NCBI RefSeq assembly: GCF_024868665.1
Contig: NC_079895.1
Span: 9,380,569-9,444,568 of the forward strand
DNA length: 64,000 nucleotides
Direction: 5' to 3'
Source: Triplophysa rosa
Lineage: Eukaryota; Chordata; Actinopteri; Cypriniformes; Nemacheilidae
A program made the translations under genes and the position numbers. The notes beneath the pieces were generated by a model, which made no database searches, had not been told where the DNA came from, and saw only the letters and a list, made by a program, of their open reading frames with translations. Of the stretch, positions 1-10,300 are shown one piece after another (position 1 is the first letter of the stretch; each line of letters starts with the position of its first letter).

Positions 1-308
1 TGGCAGGGGGACTTCTTTCACCCCAACTCAGTCCCGTGGTGAGACAACAGTTAGCCATGGCTCATCTTATCAACCAGCAGCTGGCCGTCAGCCGCCTCCT
101 CCATCAGCACCCGCAGGCTCTTAACCAGCAGTTTCTCAATCACCCACCTATTCCGAGACCTAGCAAAGCCGGTGGGCCTGGAGACCCTGGTTCCAACCCC
201 TCAGCCGCAGAAGTCTCCTCTGATATCTACCAGCTGGTGCGAGATGAGCTGAAAAGAGCCAGCGTCTCACAGGCAGTGTTTGCCCGAGTTGCCTTCAACC
301 GCACACAG
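1..308 (+). CDS. satb2: satb2 internal exon: pre-CUT linker and first half of CUT domain 1 (5' end beyond window)
   Basis: SATB2 is a nuclear matrix-attachment-region binding protein that organises chromatin during craniofacial, bone and cortical neuron development. The reading frame is open from position 3. It reads a linker rich in Gln/Leu/His ([15 protein letters not shown], then [13 protein letters not shown]), followed by the start of CUT domain 1 ([20 protein letters not shown], then [11 protein letters not shown]). The exon ends after a complete codon (CAG, 306-308) at the donor gtacag. The GTG pair near 36 is internal coding sequence, not a start. An AG at 5-6 could be the acceptor, or the exon may begin before the window; this cannot be decided here. 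The linker between the HPPIPR motif and CUT1 ([17 protein letters not shown]) looks Gly/Pro-rich compared with what I recall of mammals. Confidence 0.95.
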
Positions 309-764
309 GTACAGCGATTCGGTCTGATACGGTCTGCATGGTGATGAAATGTTGTTTGATTGAAAAATAAATTCTGAACTATTCTGAAAAGAAGCAATTG
401 TAAAAGCGATAATTTTGAATGACTTTAATGAGGTTTTTACATAGTTCACTTGATCAAGTTTACTTGAACCAAATACACTGGAGATAATGAAGGTGTTATA
501 TAGTAGAAGAGATATATCAGGTCAGTGAGCCATGCCACAGCATTCGAACCCGAGATTGGATCCACCCTCTCAGCAGCTAACACACCTGGTAAACTGAGTC
601 ACCCCAAGCGTAAATTATGCTCAATTATAGCCAACAAAGTGCTCTATTAGCTTACGAGTGGGTGGAGGCTTACATGATGCAGGTGAAGAACTTTTGTGTA
701 ACTACATGGACAAGTTGCAAAAAGTGATGCCTCGTGCTTATGTGTGTTTTCGTGTGAACACCAG
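309..764 (+). other. satb2 intron within CUT1
   Basis: This is a 456-bp phase-0 intron with gt at 309 and a pyrimidine-poor tract ending in ccag at 761-764. It splits the CUT1 coding sequence between NRTQ and GLLSEIL. Its only recognisable content is a tRNA-derived SINE-like piece on the minus strand, listed separately. The rest is AT-rich with no other signal seen. Confidence 0.85.
528..610 (-). mobile_element. tRNA-derived SINE head (fragment)
   Basis: Read on the minus strand, this segment has a polymerase III internal promoter layout. A box-A-like GTGACTCAGTTTACC (588-602) is followed about 40 nt later by a good box B, GGGTTCGAATG (541-551). The intervening bases can be arranged like a tRNA D-to-T-arm region. 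No matching tRNA 3' arm or body was seen, so it is a truncated SINE head rather than a tRNA gene. The family was not identified. Confidence 0.5.
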
Positions 765-977
765 GGCCTGTTGTCGGAGATCTTACGAAAAGAGGAGGAC
801 CCACGTTCAGCCTCTCAGTCCTTGCTGGTGAACCTCAAAGCAATGCAGAACTTTCTCAACCTACCTGAGAGCGAGAGGGACCGCGTTTACCAGGAAGAGC
901 GAGAGCGCAGCATGAACCCTCCTGTGAGTCTGCCCCCAAGCACAAACCCCAGCCCTGGGGGCGTTCGCCTCTCTCAG
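765..977 (+). CDS. satb2: satb2 exon: second half of CUT domain 1 and CUT1-CUT2 linker start
   Basis: This exon of 213 nt (71 codons, phase 0 at both ends) follows acceptor ccag at 761-764. It reads [40 protein letters not shown] and then [13 protein letters not shown], the conserved C-terminal helices of CUT1. A Ser/Pro-rich linker ([18 protein letters not shown]) follows. It ends at CAG|gtaccc. CUT domains bind AT-rich matrix-attachment DNA. The RSMNP motif after CUT1 is SATB2-like, whereas SATB1 reads RSLNA as I recall it. The short internal ATG upstream at 744 lies in the intron and is not used. Confidence 0.95.
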
Positions 978-1323
978 GTACCCCGCTTTTTCTAACAGGT
1001 TTAGCCCCGCTGCGATTTCTGTTTCCCCTGTAGAGCCACTGTTTTTGTTTGACTGGGCATACCTGAAAAATTGTGTTGTGTCTGATTTGGAATTGTTTAT
1101 CTGAATGCCTGTGAGATTGCTTTTATTTCTGTCTAGATTAATGTGATCTGTTTACTTGTTTGGTTTGGCATGCAAGTTGTTGTCTTTGTAATCTGGCTGT
1201 TATAAAGATGCGTTTTAAAAAAATGCAAGCTCTGGCTTCAGTATAAAACAAAGATCAAAAGATGACCTCTGAGGGTCTAAGTGGCCGTTTTTTGCTAACC
1301 TCGCACTATACCACCCAATACAG

Positions 1324-1410
1324 AAAGTGTGGGAGCGCAGCATTGATGAACAGTTAACCCCAGACGCATGGGCATCTATTTGGAAGAATAAGACCAAAAT
1401 CACAAACTCT
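1324..1410 (+). mobile_element. LINE-like open fragment flanked by splice-site-like sequences
   Basis: Twenty-nine codons are open in the frame that a phase-0 exon would use (KVWERSIDEQLTPDAWASIW, then KNKTKITNS). The W..D....L....W..IWKN spacing resembles the C-terminal part of L1/Tx1-type LINE reverse-transcriptase ORFs. That is an inference from pattern, not a database match. The block is preceded by a plausible acceptor (ccacccaatacag) and followed by a good donor (gtgagtatt), so it could be spliced into satb2 without a frameshift. More likely it is a degraded LINE piece. Confidence 0.4.
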
Positions 1411-1590
1411 GTGAGTATTACACAATTCACTCACTGCCTTTCCTGATATAATGTACCATACACTTTAAAAAAATGTCCTTCAATTATAGATGTAAAAATC
1501 TCTTTATACCTTTATGACCTATTTTGGGGATTTTTTTATGTTTGATTACATAAAATTTATAATAAATTTCGATATTTCATAAAATGCCAC

Positions 1591-1645
1591 AAAATCTGTG
1601 GCCCCCCTGGATCCATCTTGGGGCCCCCAGTTTGAGAACCACTGA
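1591..1645. mobile_element. hAT-like transposon terminus (fragment)
   Basis: The phrase GGGGCCCCCAGTTTGAGAAC followed by CACTG is the kind of terminus carried by many vertebrate hAT non-autonomous elements. Only about 55 bp is recognisable. The upstream AT-rich sequence may be its decayed body. No partner terminus or target duplication was found. Confidence 0.4.
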
Positions 1646-2339
1646 CCTACAGTACAATATCAGTTTTGTTGGTGTGACCCAATCCATTAAAGTTGATTTA
1701 GCAATGTTTAATATTTAAAATAAAACCAGTTTATTTAGTATATTTTAGTGTACCTCATTCTGAGACTTCTAAGATTTGTTCTACATGTACAGGTAGCGAG
1801 CAAACATAAAAACATTTTCCATTTGCAAATAAATGCAAACTATACTAAATTGTCATTTTTTATACTTTCACTTAAGGTTTACAATCACTTGCCCTTAATC
1901 CTCTAAAGTACGACAGAAGCAGGAAAGCACGACACTGTTCCTGTCAAGGCACGTTTATATTAAATGACCTGGAACCTTGTGCGTGGACTTTCCACAATGC
2001 TTGTATGAATTATATGAATGGGCTTGTTTTCAAACTTAAGACGAATGTCAATTAAACCATACAGACAATAAAATCCTTCTGATATGAGAACAAAGTAGTG
2101 ATTATTTTGGAATGTTCTTGTGTATTATCATTACTATTATGTCTGTATATGTTTATCTTACAATCGTTTTTTACTGGGGAATGTGAGATTACTTGCCTGT
2201 GCCTGCACAGTGACTTCAAACATTGAATGAGAAAACACATCACAAAATCAATATGCTGTACTTCAAACACGTACTCCAAAGCAATTACTAAAGAATACGT
2301 AATGATTCAGTACAATCCAGATACAAATAGGGTCTAAAA

Positions 2340-2675
2340 TATCATGCATGTTGTAATAAAGCTCAATAAAGCGGAAGGAGGCGGGAACCGGCGAACATTC
2401 AAACATTTTAATCAAAAATAAATAAACAATAAACAGCAGCAAAACAGGCCGGCAGCCCCTCACGGACGACTGCCGGCCACACGAACATAAACAAAACTTA
2501 ACGTATGTCCGGGCCCGGTCCTCTCTCGCCGTATTCTCCTGCCGTTCGTCCTTTTATGCTTCCGATCTCCTCAGTGAGAGATACGAGGCCGGTGTGACGC
2601 CCAGCTGACACTCATTATCAATCGCGTCCCAGCCTCCCACGGCTCTCGTCACGCCTCCCTCGTCACACATGTATA
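2340..2675. repeat. GC-rich interspersed repeat, class unknown
   Basis: This block has sharply different composition from the AT-rich intron around it: CpG-rich, with GCCGGC palindromes, gccggcagcccctcacgg and its near inverse, and 'gtgtgacgcccagctgaca'. It sits after a poly-A-like stretch (aaaaataaataaacaataaa). It resembles moderately repetitive cyprinid elements I have seen, possibly an LTR or SINE-like unit, but I cannot assign a family. No coding capacity is visible. Confidence 0.45.
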
Positions 2676-2769
2676 CCAAGTTATCTTTTAATATAATCTC
2701 TCTATCAAAAATGAAAATTTTTCTAACCAATTTGTCTTTTTGTTTCCTTAACTTGGTGGATTATCCCAG

Positions 2770-2922
2770 TCCAAGGCTTCTGGTCCTAACCCTGACCTTC
2801 CCCTAAAAATGGAGCCGATGGTTAACATCACGTCAGCAATCTATGATGAAATCCAGCAAGAGATGAAAAGGGCAAAAGTGTCTCAGGCACTATTTGCCAA
2901 GGTGGCGGCCAACAAGAGCCAA
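2770..2922 (+). CDS. satb2: satb2 exon: first half of CUT domain 2
   Basis: This exon of 153 nt (51 codons, phase 0 both ends) follows the acceptor ttatcccag and ends at CAA|gtaaga. It lacks a usable internal ATG and is easily missed. It reads a short linker ([19 protein letters not shown]), then [20 protein letters not shown] and [12 protein letters not shown], the N-terminal half of CUT2. The domain is interrupted after NKSQ, the position matching the NRTQ break in CUT1. [11 protein letters not shown] is the SATB2 form (SATB1 reads NINASIYDEIQ as I recall it). Confidence 0.95.
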
Positions 2923-4727
2923 GTAAGAATGTATTCAACAACTACTGATTCAGATTAAGTTTATAGTAATTGTTTAAACCTGGCACATTTCTCGTCTTCA
3001 ATATAATTTTTCAGCACACCTGGCACTGAACTTGCAAATTATAAATAAGTTCTTAGTAGCATCATACTTTTTCCAGAATGGGCTTCCCCAGATTTTCAGA
3101 CTGACTGAAGAACATCTAAGCACACTACATAAAACAAATGTATTTCAAATAAAATATGTGTCTTGAAGTCTTAAATATTGTTTTCTTTTTTAGGACATGC
3201 CAAGCTTAAATGTTCTTTCGTCAGTCAGTGTAGGGGAAATAATGGTGTCCGTCTATGCAGGCGTTTATATCTGATCCTGGCGAGTCTCTACTGTTGATAA
3301 ACAACAACATCATAATCAGATATGATAAATCTGATAAATGACTTTCATTTATTCATCTCTGACTTACCATTCCAGTTCCTGCCAAAAGATCTCTCTCTCT
3401 TTTTGTCTCTGTCAGTCTCTCCCTCTCTTCCCATGAGTCACTGCTTATGCTCCGATACAAACGTGCATCAGTACATCAACTACATTTTTTCAATATGTTT
3501 TCTGTGCCACTGAGATATATCTGATTCCACTCCACACACCTTTGACATTGACACTTGTTCACAGAGTAGCTATATAAAGAATGCTCATAGAAGAGCAGAG
3601 AAGAGCCATTTTCAATGCTTCTGAAAGAGTTGCTAGCTGAAAGGTTATAAAGAACATAACGTTCTGCTTTTGTTTTTTGGAACGTCTTCATAAGCTTTGG
3701 TTTAGGCCAGAATCCAAAATTAACACTTGCAAAATTTGACTTTGGTGAATAAATAAAAAAATATAATGGGGAAAGCAACACAAAGCAATGTAATTTTGCT
3801 GCAAAACCCGATGATCCAGATGTGTGTGCACTTCAATGGATTCAGGAAAATCTGACCCTCCTTACAAAAAATGTAAAAATGGTCAGCTTGTCAACTTGTG
3901 GACCACAACGATTATTTTAATACTTTTAAATACTTTTGTTAGATGTTTTTCATATTCATTACTGTTAAGAATTTCTCAATTCACCAACTATTGACATATT
4001 TTGGACTTTGGTTAGAATACATTGGTCCATTTCTTTAACACAAGCTGGAAAGCATGGCATTCAAAGTGCTAATCAAAAAATCTATTGGACCATTTGTTTG
4101 TCTCCGTCTCATTTTAGACCAAAGAGAGATAATTGATTTAGTCAAATATGGTCCCGCTCCCAGCTGCGCCTAATTCTTACCATGTAATGGCCTGAGAGAG
4201 CATCAGTCTCTGCTGCTGGTTCCTTGTCAGAGGAACTCTACATTATTAGGGCATGGCTTAGCAGGTGTGACCACCTCATCTGGAGGCATGTGTTAGAGTT
4301 TTGAAATGTTTGCGTGTACGAGATGCGTCAGCAAAGCGGTGCCCTGGTGGTGTGTGTGTATATTAGTACATATAGCATAAATGTGTGTGTGACAGATGCG
4401 GTTAGGTCTCACAGGTCTGGGGTCGGGTGGGGGGTCACGGCTGAACGCACCCATCTGCTGCAGCTGGCCAGGAGGAGCTGAGGGAAAAGGAGAGAGTGAG
4501 AGAGATGCTCAGGTCATTAACAATGTGTGCTGGAAGAGGTTGGCTGCCCACAACAGCTGGTGTCAAAGACTGGCCCAGTCTAGCAGAGATAATCAAATCT
4601 TTCTAATCTCCCACCATTTCACTCTGTCTTTCACACACTCTCTTGCCTCTCTGTTCTTTCAATGCATTTCTGATGGTTTGTGGTGGCAGTTGTTTATAGT
4701 GCTTCATTAATATTTAAATACTTAAAG
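2923..4727 (+). other. satb2 intron within CUT2, 5' part: unique sequence with one enhancer-like island
   Basis: This is the first 1.8 kb of a 4.26-kb phase-0 intron (2923-7184). Most is AT-rich and featureless. Around 4105-4310 there is a repeat-free stretch with homeodomain-type cores (gataattgattta, gcctaattc, cattattagg) and balanced composition, resembling conserved non-coding DNA. The CT-rich piece near 3388-3432 is simple sequence. No exon was seen. Confidence 0.4.
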
Positions 4728-4774
4728 GGACAATTCACCCAAAAATGAAAATTCTGTCACCATGTACTAACTGT

Positions 4775-6428
4775 TACGTGTTGGCTAGATATTGAAGCGC
4801 ACGACAAGGAAAAGTATTCCACAAAGGTATTTAATGATAATCCACAGGCAAGGGAACACAGTTTAGTTTTAATTTATTTATATAGCACAATTAAACACAA
4901 CGTGAAGTTGACCAATGTGCTGTACAATATAGAGGTAATACAAAAGCAATAGACCATAAAATAGAAAACAATAAAACAAACACGTACACACACGAACGCC
5001 ACCTCCAATAAATGTAGTTTTACATGTTTCTTAAAAAAAGGAACAGGAACCACACGCAAACATAAACGAAGGCAGACAAATAACTAAGGAACAGACAGTC
5101 TTAAATACACAAGGGGAACAGAATCAGGTAAAACAGAATCAGGTGAGGGACTAATTAACTAATAATGAACACAGAAGACAAAACCAAACTGAAGATAACT
5201 GTGACATTACGCCCCCCTTCGGAACAGCGTGTCCTCGCGCCAACAAGGTCCAACTGAGGAGGGAGGGTGGGGGTTCAGGAGGTGGACGAGGGGCAGGCAA
5301 TGGGGAGAGGTAGCAGTCCGTGGGGCCAGGGTGGCGAGGACGGTGGGAGGAGCCAGGGGGCCTGGAGCAGGAGAAGCCAAATGATGGTCCAGAGACCAGC
5401 CAAGATGACCCTAGTGGAGTTGCCGGAGGGAGGTGCTATGGTGGAGATGGGATGGCTGGCGACACCAGGGGGCTGAGTGACAGAGATGATGCTGATGGAA
5501 GTGGATCCCAGGGTGGAGCCACGCAGACGGAGAGTCCAGGTGACACAGAGGGTCCAGAGGGCCAAGGCGAAGCAGACGGCTCAGGCGAATGAGGCAGAGG
5601 CGGGGATCCGGAAGACCGCGCCGGAGCCAGAACGACCAAGGATGGAAGTAGAGCTGGGAGGAAGGAGGTGCCTGACATAGCCACAGGGACGGAGTGACGA
5701 GGTGTAGGATTGTAGTCCCAAGGCGGTGGATGGTCAACAACTGACCAAGGTGGAGCCGGAGGGATGAGGGAGCCAGGTGGGATGACGGGCCAAGGTGGAG
5801 ATGAGAGAGGCAGGAGCCAAGGTGTAGCCGCTGGGTCAGAGGGCCGAGGTGGAGTCCGGGTCTCGGAGGCTGGAGGCGGAGACATACTCAACCCCAGAGG
5901 TAGCTGGCGGCTGGAGATACTGAAGCTCATCCGACCTAACGATGCTGGCATGCAGAGGGTGAGCTGAGGGGTCTCCAGATGCCAGCAGACCCAGGGCAGA
6001 AGGACTGGCTGATGACAACAGAGGAGGCGGGAGAGGGAGGCTGGGTGGGCCCTTCTTGGAGGCTGAAGAGGAGGTGCTGGCTGACAAAGAGTTGGACAGG
6101 ACCAGCGGGGACATTGAAGAGCTGGACGGGACCAGCGGAAACCTGGAAGAGCTGGACGGGACCAGCGGGGACCTGGAAGAGCTGGACGGGACCAGCGGGG
6201 ACCTGGAAGAGCTGGACGGGACCAGCGGGGACTTGGAAGAGCTGGACGGGACCAGTGGGGAAGGCAGCAGCCAGTATTCCTCTTCATTAATCCAGTCCTC
6301 AATGGCATAGTCCAGTAACAGCTCACCCTCTACAGCAGGAGTGGGGGCGGGGCTTCCCTCAAAGCCCTCGATCTCCACCAAGACTCCCACGACGATGCAC
6401 GGCGTTGCCGGCTCACACACCTGCCATG
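4775..6428 (-). mobile_element. 1.65-kb GC-rich inserted element with degenerate Pro/Ser-rich ORF
   Basis: This block interrupts the TTAA-type element. Its left part is AT-rich with 'atttatttatatagcac', a phrase common at the 3' ends of fish LINE-like repeats. From about 5200 on it becomes very G-rich on the + strand (C-rich on the - strand). The - strand encodes low-complexity Pro/Ser protein. The layout matches a family of repeat-encoded proteins frequent in cyprinid genome annotations. I cannot name the superfamily. No terminal repeats or clear target duplication were seen. Confidence 0.5.
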
Positions 6429-6498
6429 TCAGTGGTTTTGTGTCTATACAATGAAAGTCAGTGGGTTCCAATGTTGTTTGGTTACCAATGTTATTCAA
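5436..6498 (-). pseudogene. Repeat-encoded Pro/Ser-rich protein, frame-broken
   Basis: Two overlapping minus-strand frames together give the familiar layout. The first (6498 to 5836) begins with an acidic segment (CEPATPCIVVGVLVEIEG, then VEGELLLDYAIEDW) followed by tandem SPLVPSSSS-type units. The second (6326 to 5436) carries Pro-rich text such as WSVVDHPPPWDYNPTP and GLSVCVAPPWDPLPS, which by its look continues the same product. The switch between frames lies in or near the tandem repeat and implies a frameshift. Function is unknown; it is probably an element-encoded product that is no longer intact. Confidence 0.45.
6091..6261. repeat. 30-bp minisatellite inside the inserted element (about 5.7 copies)
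   Basis: Units begin at 6091, 6121, 6151, 6181, 6211 and 6241, each gctggacgggaccagcgggg followed by acctggaaga with a few substitutions. The period is exactly 30 bp, so both strands stay open. The + frame encodes a ten-residue EELDGTSGDL unit and the minus frame SPLVPSSSSR. The two middle units starting at 6151 and 6181 are identical, indicating recent array turnover. Confidence 0.9.
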
Positions 6499-6534
6499 AA
6501 AATCTTCTTTTGTGTTCTGCAGAATAAAATCAAT

Positions 6535-6720
6535 CTGTAAAAAATGATGTGCTCAAAAAGTCACGTTAATTTAATCAAATCCATTACTTTAACTCACAAT
6601 TAAGTTGAAATTCCTTCAATTATTTTGATAACTTATACGAAGTGCAAGAATATTTTTTTTGTATTCAAGATACTTGTAAATTCAAATTTTTCATCTTGAA
6701 AACTCTTGGATTTTTTACAG
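6535..6720. mobile_element. 186-bp inverted-repeat MITE nested in the split element
   Basis: CTGTAAAAAAT at 6535 is matched by its inverse ATTTTTTACAG ending at 6720. The AT-rich body has no coding capacity. It separates 'tgttctgcag' from the element's right end and so inserted into the older element. It is a separate insertion from the 1.65-kb block. The family is unassigned. Confidence 0.55.
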
Positions 6721-7184
6721 TGCAGGTGTGAAATGACACTGAGGATGAGTAAATGATTAAAGTGAACTTTTTCCTTTTTAAGTGCCATCAAAGCTTGAAG
6801 TCTAAACTTAATTAGTCACTATGAAATAAATCTACACTCATATTTTTCTGATGAGTTTTATTTTCAGTCCTTGTGGGTGCAACCACTGTAGTCTGATTCA
6901 CAAACAAATGACTCTTCCGGTGGTTCTTTTTAATGAGATATTCATATGGTTTTAGTCAGTCTGATGAATGTACTGAATAAACTCTCTGAATGCATCAGTG
7001 GTAACTGAATCACCATTGACACGTTTACAAAAGTTATCATTTAGTGATTTAGGTTACAAATTAAGTAGGTTTTGTGTACAGTACTTAAACTTTACCTGTT
7101 ACTGACTTTTTGTATGATGTGTAATAAAAATATACTTTCATAAATTATTTTTGTATTAATATTTAAAATGCTTTGTTTTTTAAG

Positions 7185-7379
7185 GGATGGCTGTGTGAGT
7201 TGCTTCGCTGGAAAGAGAGTCCCAGCCCAGAGAACAGGACTCTCTGGGAGAACCTGTGTACTATCCGGAGGTTTCTGAGCCTACTGCAGGGTGACAGGGA
7301 CCTTGTGTATGAGGAAGAGTCCCGCCATCACCACAGCGAACGACTACACACTGTACTGCACATGCCCTCTGACCCTCAG
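7185..7379 (+). CDS. satb2: satb2 exon: second half of CUT domain 2 and linker
   Basis: This exon of 195 nt (65 codons, phase 0 both ends) follows the acceptor tgttttttaag and ends at CAG|gtgaga. It reads [40 protein letters not shown] and [20 protein letters not shown], the C-terminal helices of CUT2 and the start of the linker to the homeodomain. The SRHHHSER motif is diagnostic of SATB2. The loop before the last CUT helix reads SLLQGDRD, whereas the form I recall is NLPQHERD. It therefore has Leu in place of a conserved Pro. Confidence 0.95.
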
Positions 7380-10300
7380 GTGAGATTTCAAACATCATGC
7401 TGAACACTCTAAATGTCCATAAACACAAGATAACTAGAACTGAATAAAATGTAATAATTTAAATGCATTTAATTCAAATAATTTAGACAAAGGAATGAAA
7501 TTTGCTAAATGAATGTTGCGTAATTCTCTTTAGTTTATGTGTCTGTGTTTATTGTGTGAATGCACATTTCTACAAGGCTTCAGTTTTAATATCAGCATCA
7601 TTCATGCAGCGTTCCTGCCAACATCTAATAACCCCACACACTCCAAACTCTTTAATCACACACACAATTCCAAATAACACACGACTGATTAAATGGACTT
7701 TCCCCTATGCCAGCCAGGGTCATTACAGTATAGACTGTGGACACACACTTTTCCAGCATTAACATACACACACATTCATATACAGTATGCACACACACAT
7801 GCACACAAATACTTATATGTAAATACATGCGCACACAAACCGCATACACATAAATCTACAAACTCTTGGATCAATACTTTCCACCTTCTTTTTAAACCTA
7901 CTGTTCTTTCTTTTCCTGCCAGTAAAGCGTTGTGGTTTTATTCACTCTCAACGATTGCTGTTTATTAACATTTATTAACTTTAGTTAAGCAGTCTTATTA
8001 AGATTTAGTACTAACAAATGGAGACAGAGAGACTGTCGGGTAGTCTCTCGGTGCATTGCGTATCTTTCTCTAGCTCTTTTGCTTTCTCTTTTTTGTCAGT
8101 GGAATAAACAGTCTTTTGGCAGCATGTGTGTGTGTAAATACACTCATTTATGTGTTTTGGGCGCAGAAGGAAATGCCCCATTTAGGACACACCCTGACAG
8201 ACAGTGCCACCACAGCCCTGATATTAATAATTGCGGGAAGAAAAGGAACACACACGCACACGCACACACACGCACACACACGTGTAGTGACTCGTGGGAT
8301 TTCACTAAAGCAAACCTCCAGTAATTCCACAGTGGCTTTGGTCATGAACTCCTGCACAATATTGACTACTGTATAACTACACCAGCCTTTCTGTTAGCCA
8401 TAGATTTAGTTGTCAGGGTCCAGAAACCTCCCAAAGAAGAAAACCAAAAGTGACATTGTGTCATATGTGAGCGTACAGCATACGGAAGCATGTCAATGTT
8501 TTTGATGTAGTAATAAGAGACCCCTGTCAGATCAAAATACCCAGCAGCCCCCTCGGCTCCAGCCTGCCTACCACAGACGGCACATGCGTCCCATCTGCGA
8601 ATGCAGACAGGAGCACATTAATGAACGAACACACACACATCATATACTGTACATGTATACAGTTTAAGCAAAGACCCTCTCAGTGTGACTCCCCCCAATC
8701 ATGCCACTTCAAATGTACAGTAGGTGTACTGTAGGTGAGGCATTAGCATCATAAATGATGATATGATTGCTCAAAACTTTAAATTGAGAATGCAGAGTGG
8801 CATATTAGACAATTAATCCTTAATCCGTGTCATAAAGGAACATTGTGTTTTTACAACTCTATTCCGCTCTGCTTCAACTCCGCACCGCTCACACGCTCTA
8901 AATGTGACCCTGGACAACAAAACCAGTCTTGTGGGTCAATTTTTCGAAATTGAGATTTTTACATAATCTGAAAGCTGAATAAGTCAACTTTCTAAAGATA
9001 TATGAGTTGTTAGAATAGGACAATATCTGGCTGAGATACAACCGTTTAAAACTGAGGAATCTGAGCGCGCAAAAAAATCTAAATATTGAAAAAATAGCCT
9101 TTGAAGTTGTTAATCAGGGGCACTGTGGCAGACCATCCACTCACAAAAATAAAGTTTTTATATATTTAAGGAAGGAAATTTACAAAATATCTTCATGGAA
9201 CATGATCTTTACTTAATATCCTAATGATTTTTGGCATAAAAGAAAAATCGATAATTTGGACCCACACAATGTATTTTTGTCTTTTACAAAAAATGTTCCC
9301 GTGCTACTTAAGACTGGTTTTGTGATCCAGGGTCACAAATGTGCAAATTTGTTTATCAAATATAATTCAACACATTACCCAGACCTCCCTCAGTTTTAAC
9401 CATGAAATCCTGTAACTATGTGTCAAACCAAAGAAAGAGAGTGACTGTCTTGTGCTCATATGACAGAAAAGGAAAGTGGTCTCCAGACAGACAGCGCCAA
9501 GATTAACCATCGCCTGTGCGATGCTGTCATTGCACATGTGTGCACAAGTGTTTGTGTCCTGTGCATGGTGCTGTAGCGTAGCTGTTTCAACCAACTATAG
9601 GACAGGTGTAAGCAAACCTCAGAGCTCGCCTTACCTTAGAGACACACACCTAAACACACTCTGGATAACGCCACGCTTCCTCTCGGATGCGTCCGGGTGT
9701 GTGGTTCTAAGTGCCTCCCTCTGCTCATTTGGCAGGACATTTCTTATGAATAATTTCTTTTTTGTTTTTGCTAAATTGGATGCTGCATGGGCGCTGGAGT
9801 GCCCTCTAGACCCTGCAGTGTGGATTGGGACCCCAACTGAGTGCTGGCAATGTGCATACTTGCACATGCACACACACACACCCAGTACAGCAACATTGTT
9901 TTTACAGATGTCACTGACCATCCAAAACTATTAAACAATAGTGTAAAATCATTTTTTTGTTTTTCTGCCCAGTTAATTTTTGCAGTTTTATTTATTTTTT
10001 GTGCCTAAATAAACAGTAGTACTTTGGGTGAGTTTGCGATGCATGCTACATTATATTGATAAATAAGGTTTAGTCATATCAGGTTGTACTTGGTTACTAA
10101 TTGACAGTTTTTGTTATTTGTTTCGACTGCCTAAACTTTACACATTCTTAAATTAACTTCAGGACATACGAATACTGATTTACCCATTCTCTAGGTACTT
10201 GCAATGTGGAAGTGAAAATGATGCAAACTGTGATTGGGGAAGGTGAAGTCATGCGTAAGCAAACCAACAGCAAAGTGTCTTTCTCATCATTACATATTTA

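Larger units (their letters stand above)
978..2769 (+). other. satb2 intron between CUT1 and CUT2 exons
   Basis: This is a 1.79-kb phase-0 intron running from gtaccc to a strong ttatcccag acceptor. It holds a LINE-like coding fragment (1324-1410), a hAT-like terminal fragment (1591-1645) and a GC-rich interspersed repeat (2340-2675). Between them (1650-2330) the DNA is AT-rich and I see nothing more. Confidence 0.85.
4728..6775 (+). mobile_element. Short TTAA-type non-autonomous transposon split by later insertions
   Basis: The left end (acTTAAAGGGACAATTCACCC, then AAAAATGAAAATTCTGTC) runs from 4728 to about 4774. Its inner and right parts reappear at about 6429-6534 (including 'ccaatgttgtttggttacca' and 'cttcttttgtgttctgcag') and 6721-6775 (atgagtaaatgattaaagtgaac). 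The same element is intact at 36389-36661, which gives the expected order. A 1.65-kb block and a 186-bp block interrupt it. The TTAA flank and AGGG start suggest a Kolobok or piggyBac-like origin (inference). Confidence 0.65.

Noticed and set aside
5267..5680. Plus-strand open frames rich in Gly/Glu
   Set aside because: Shadows of the G-rich strand of the inserted repeat. The minus strand carries the recognisable Pro/Ser-rich repeat protein.
9476..9934. 152-codon open frame within the last satb2 intron
   Set aside because: No codon or protein pattern, and it starts at a weak start. The minus strand is equally open, so it is a chance frame.
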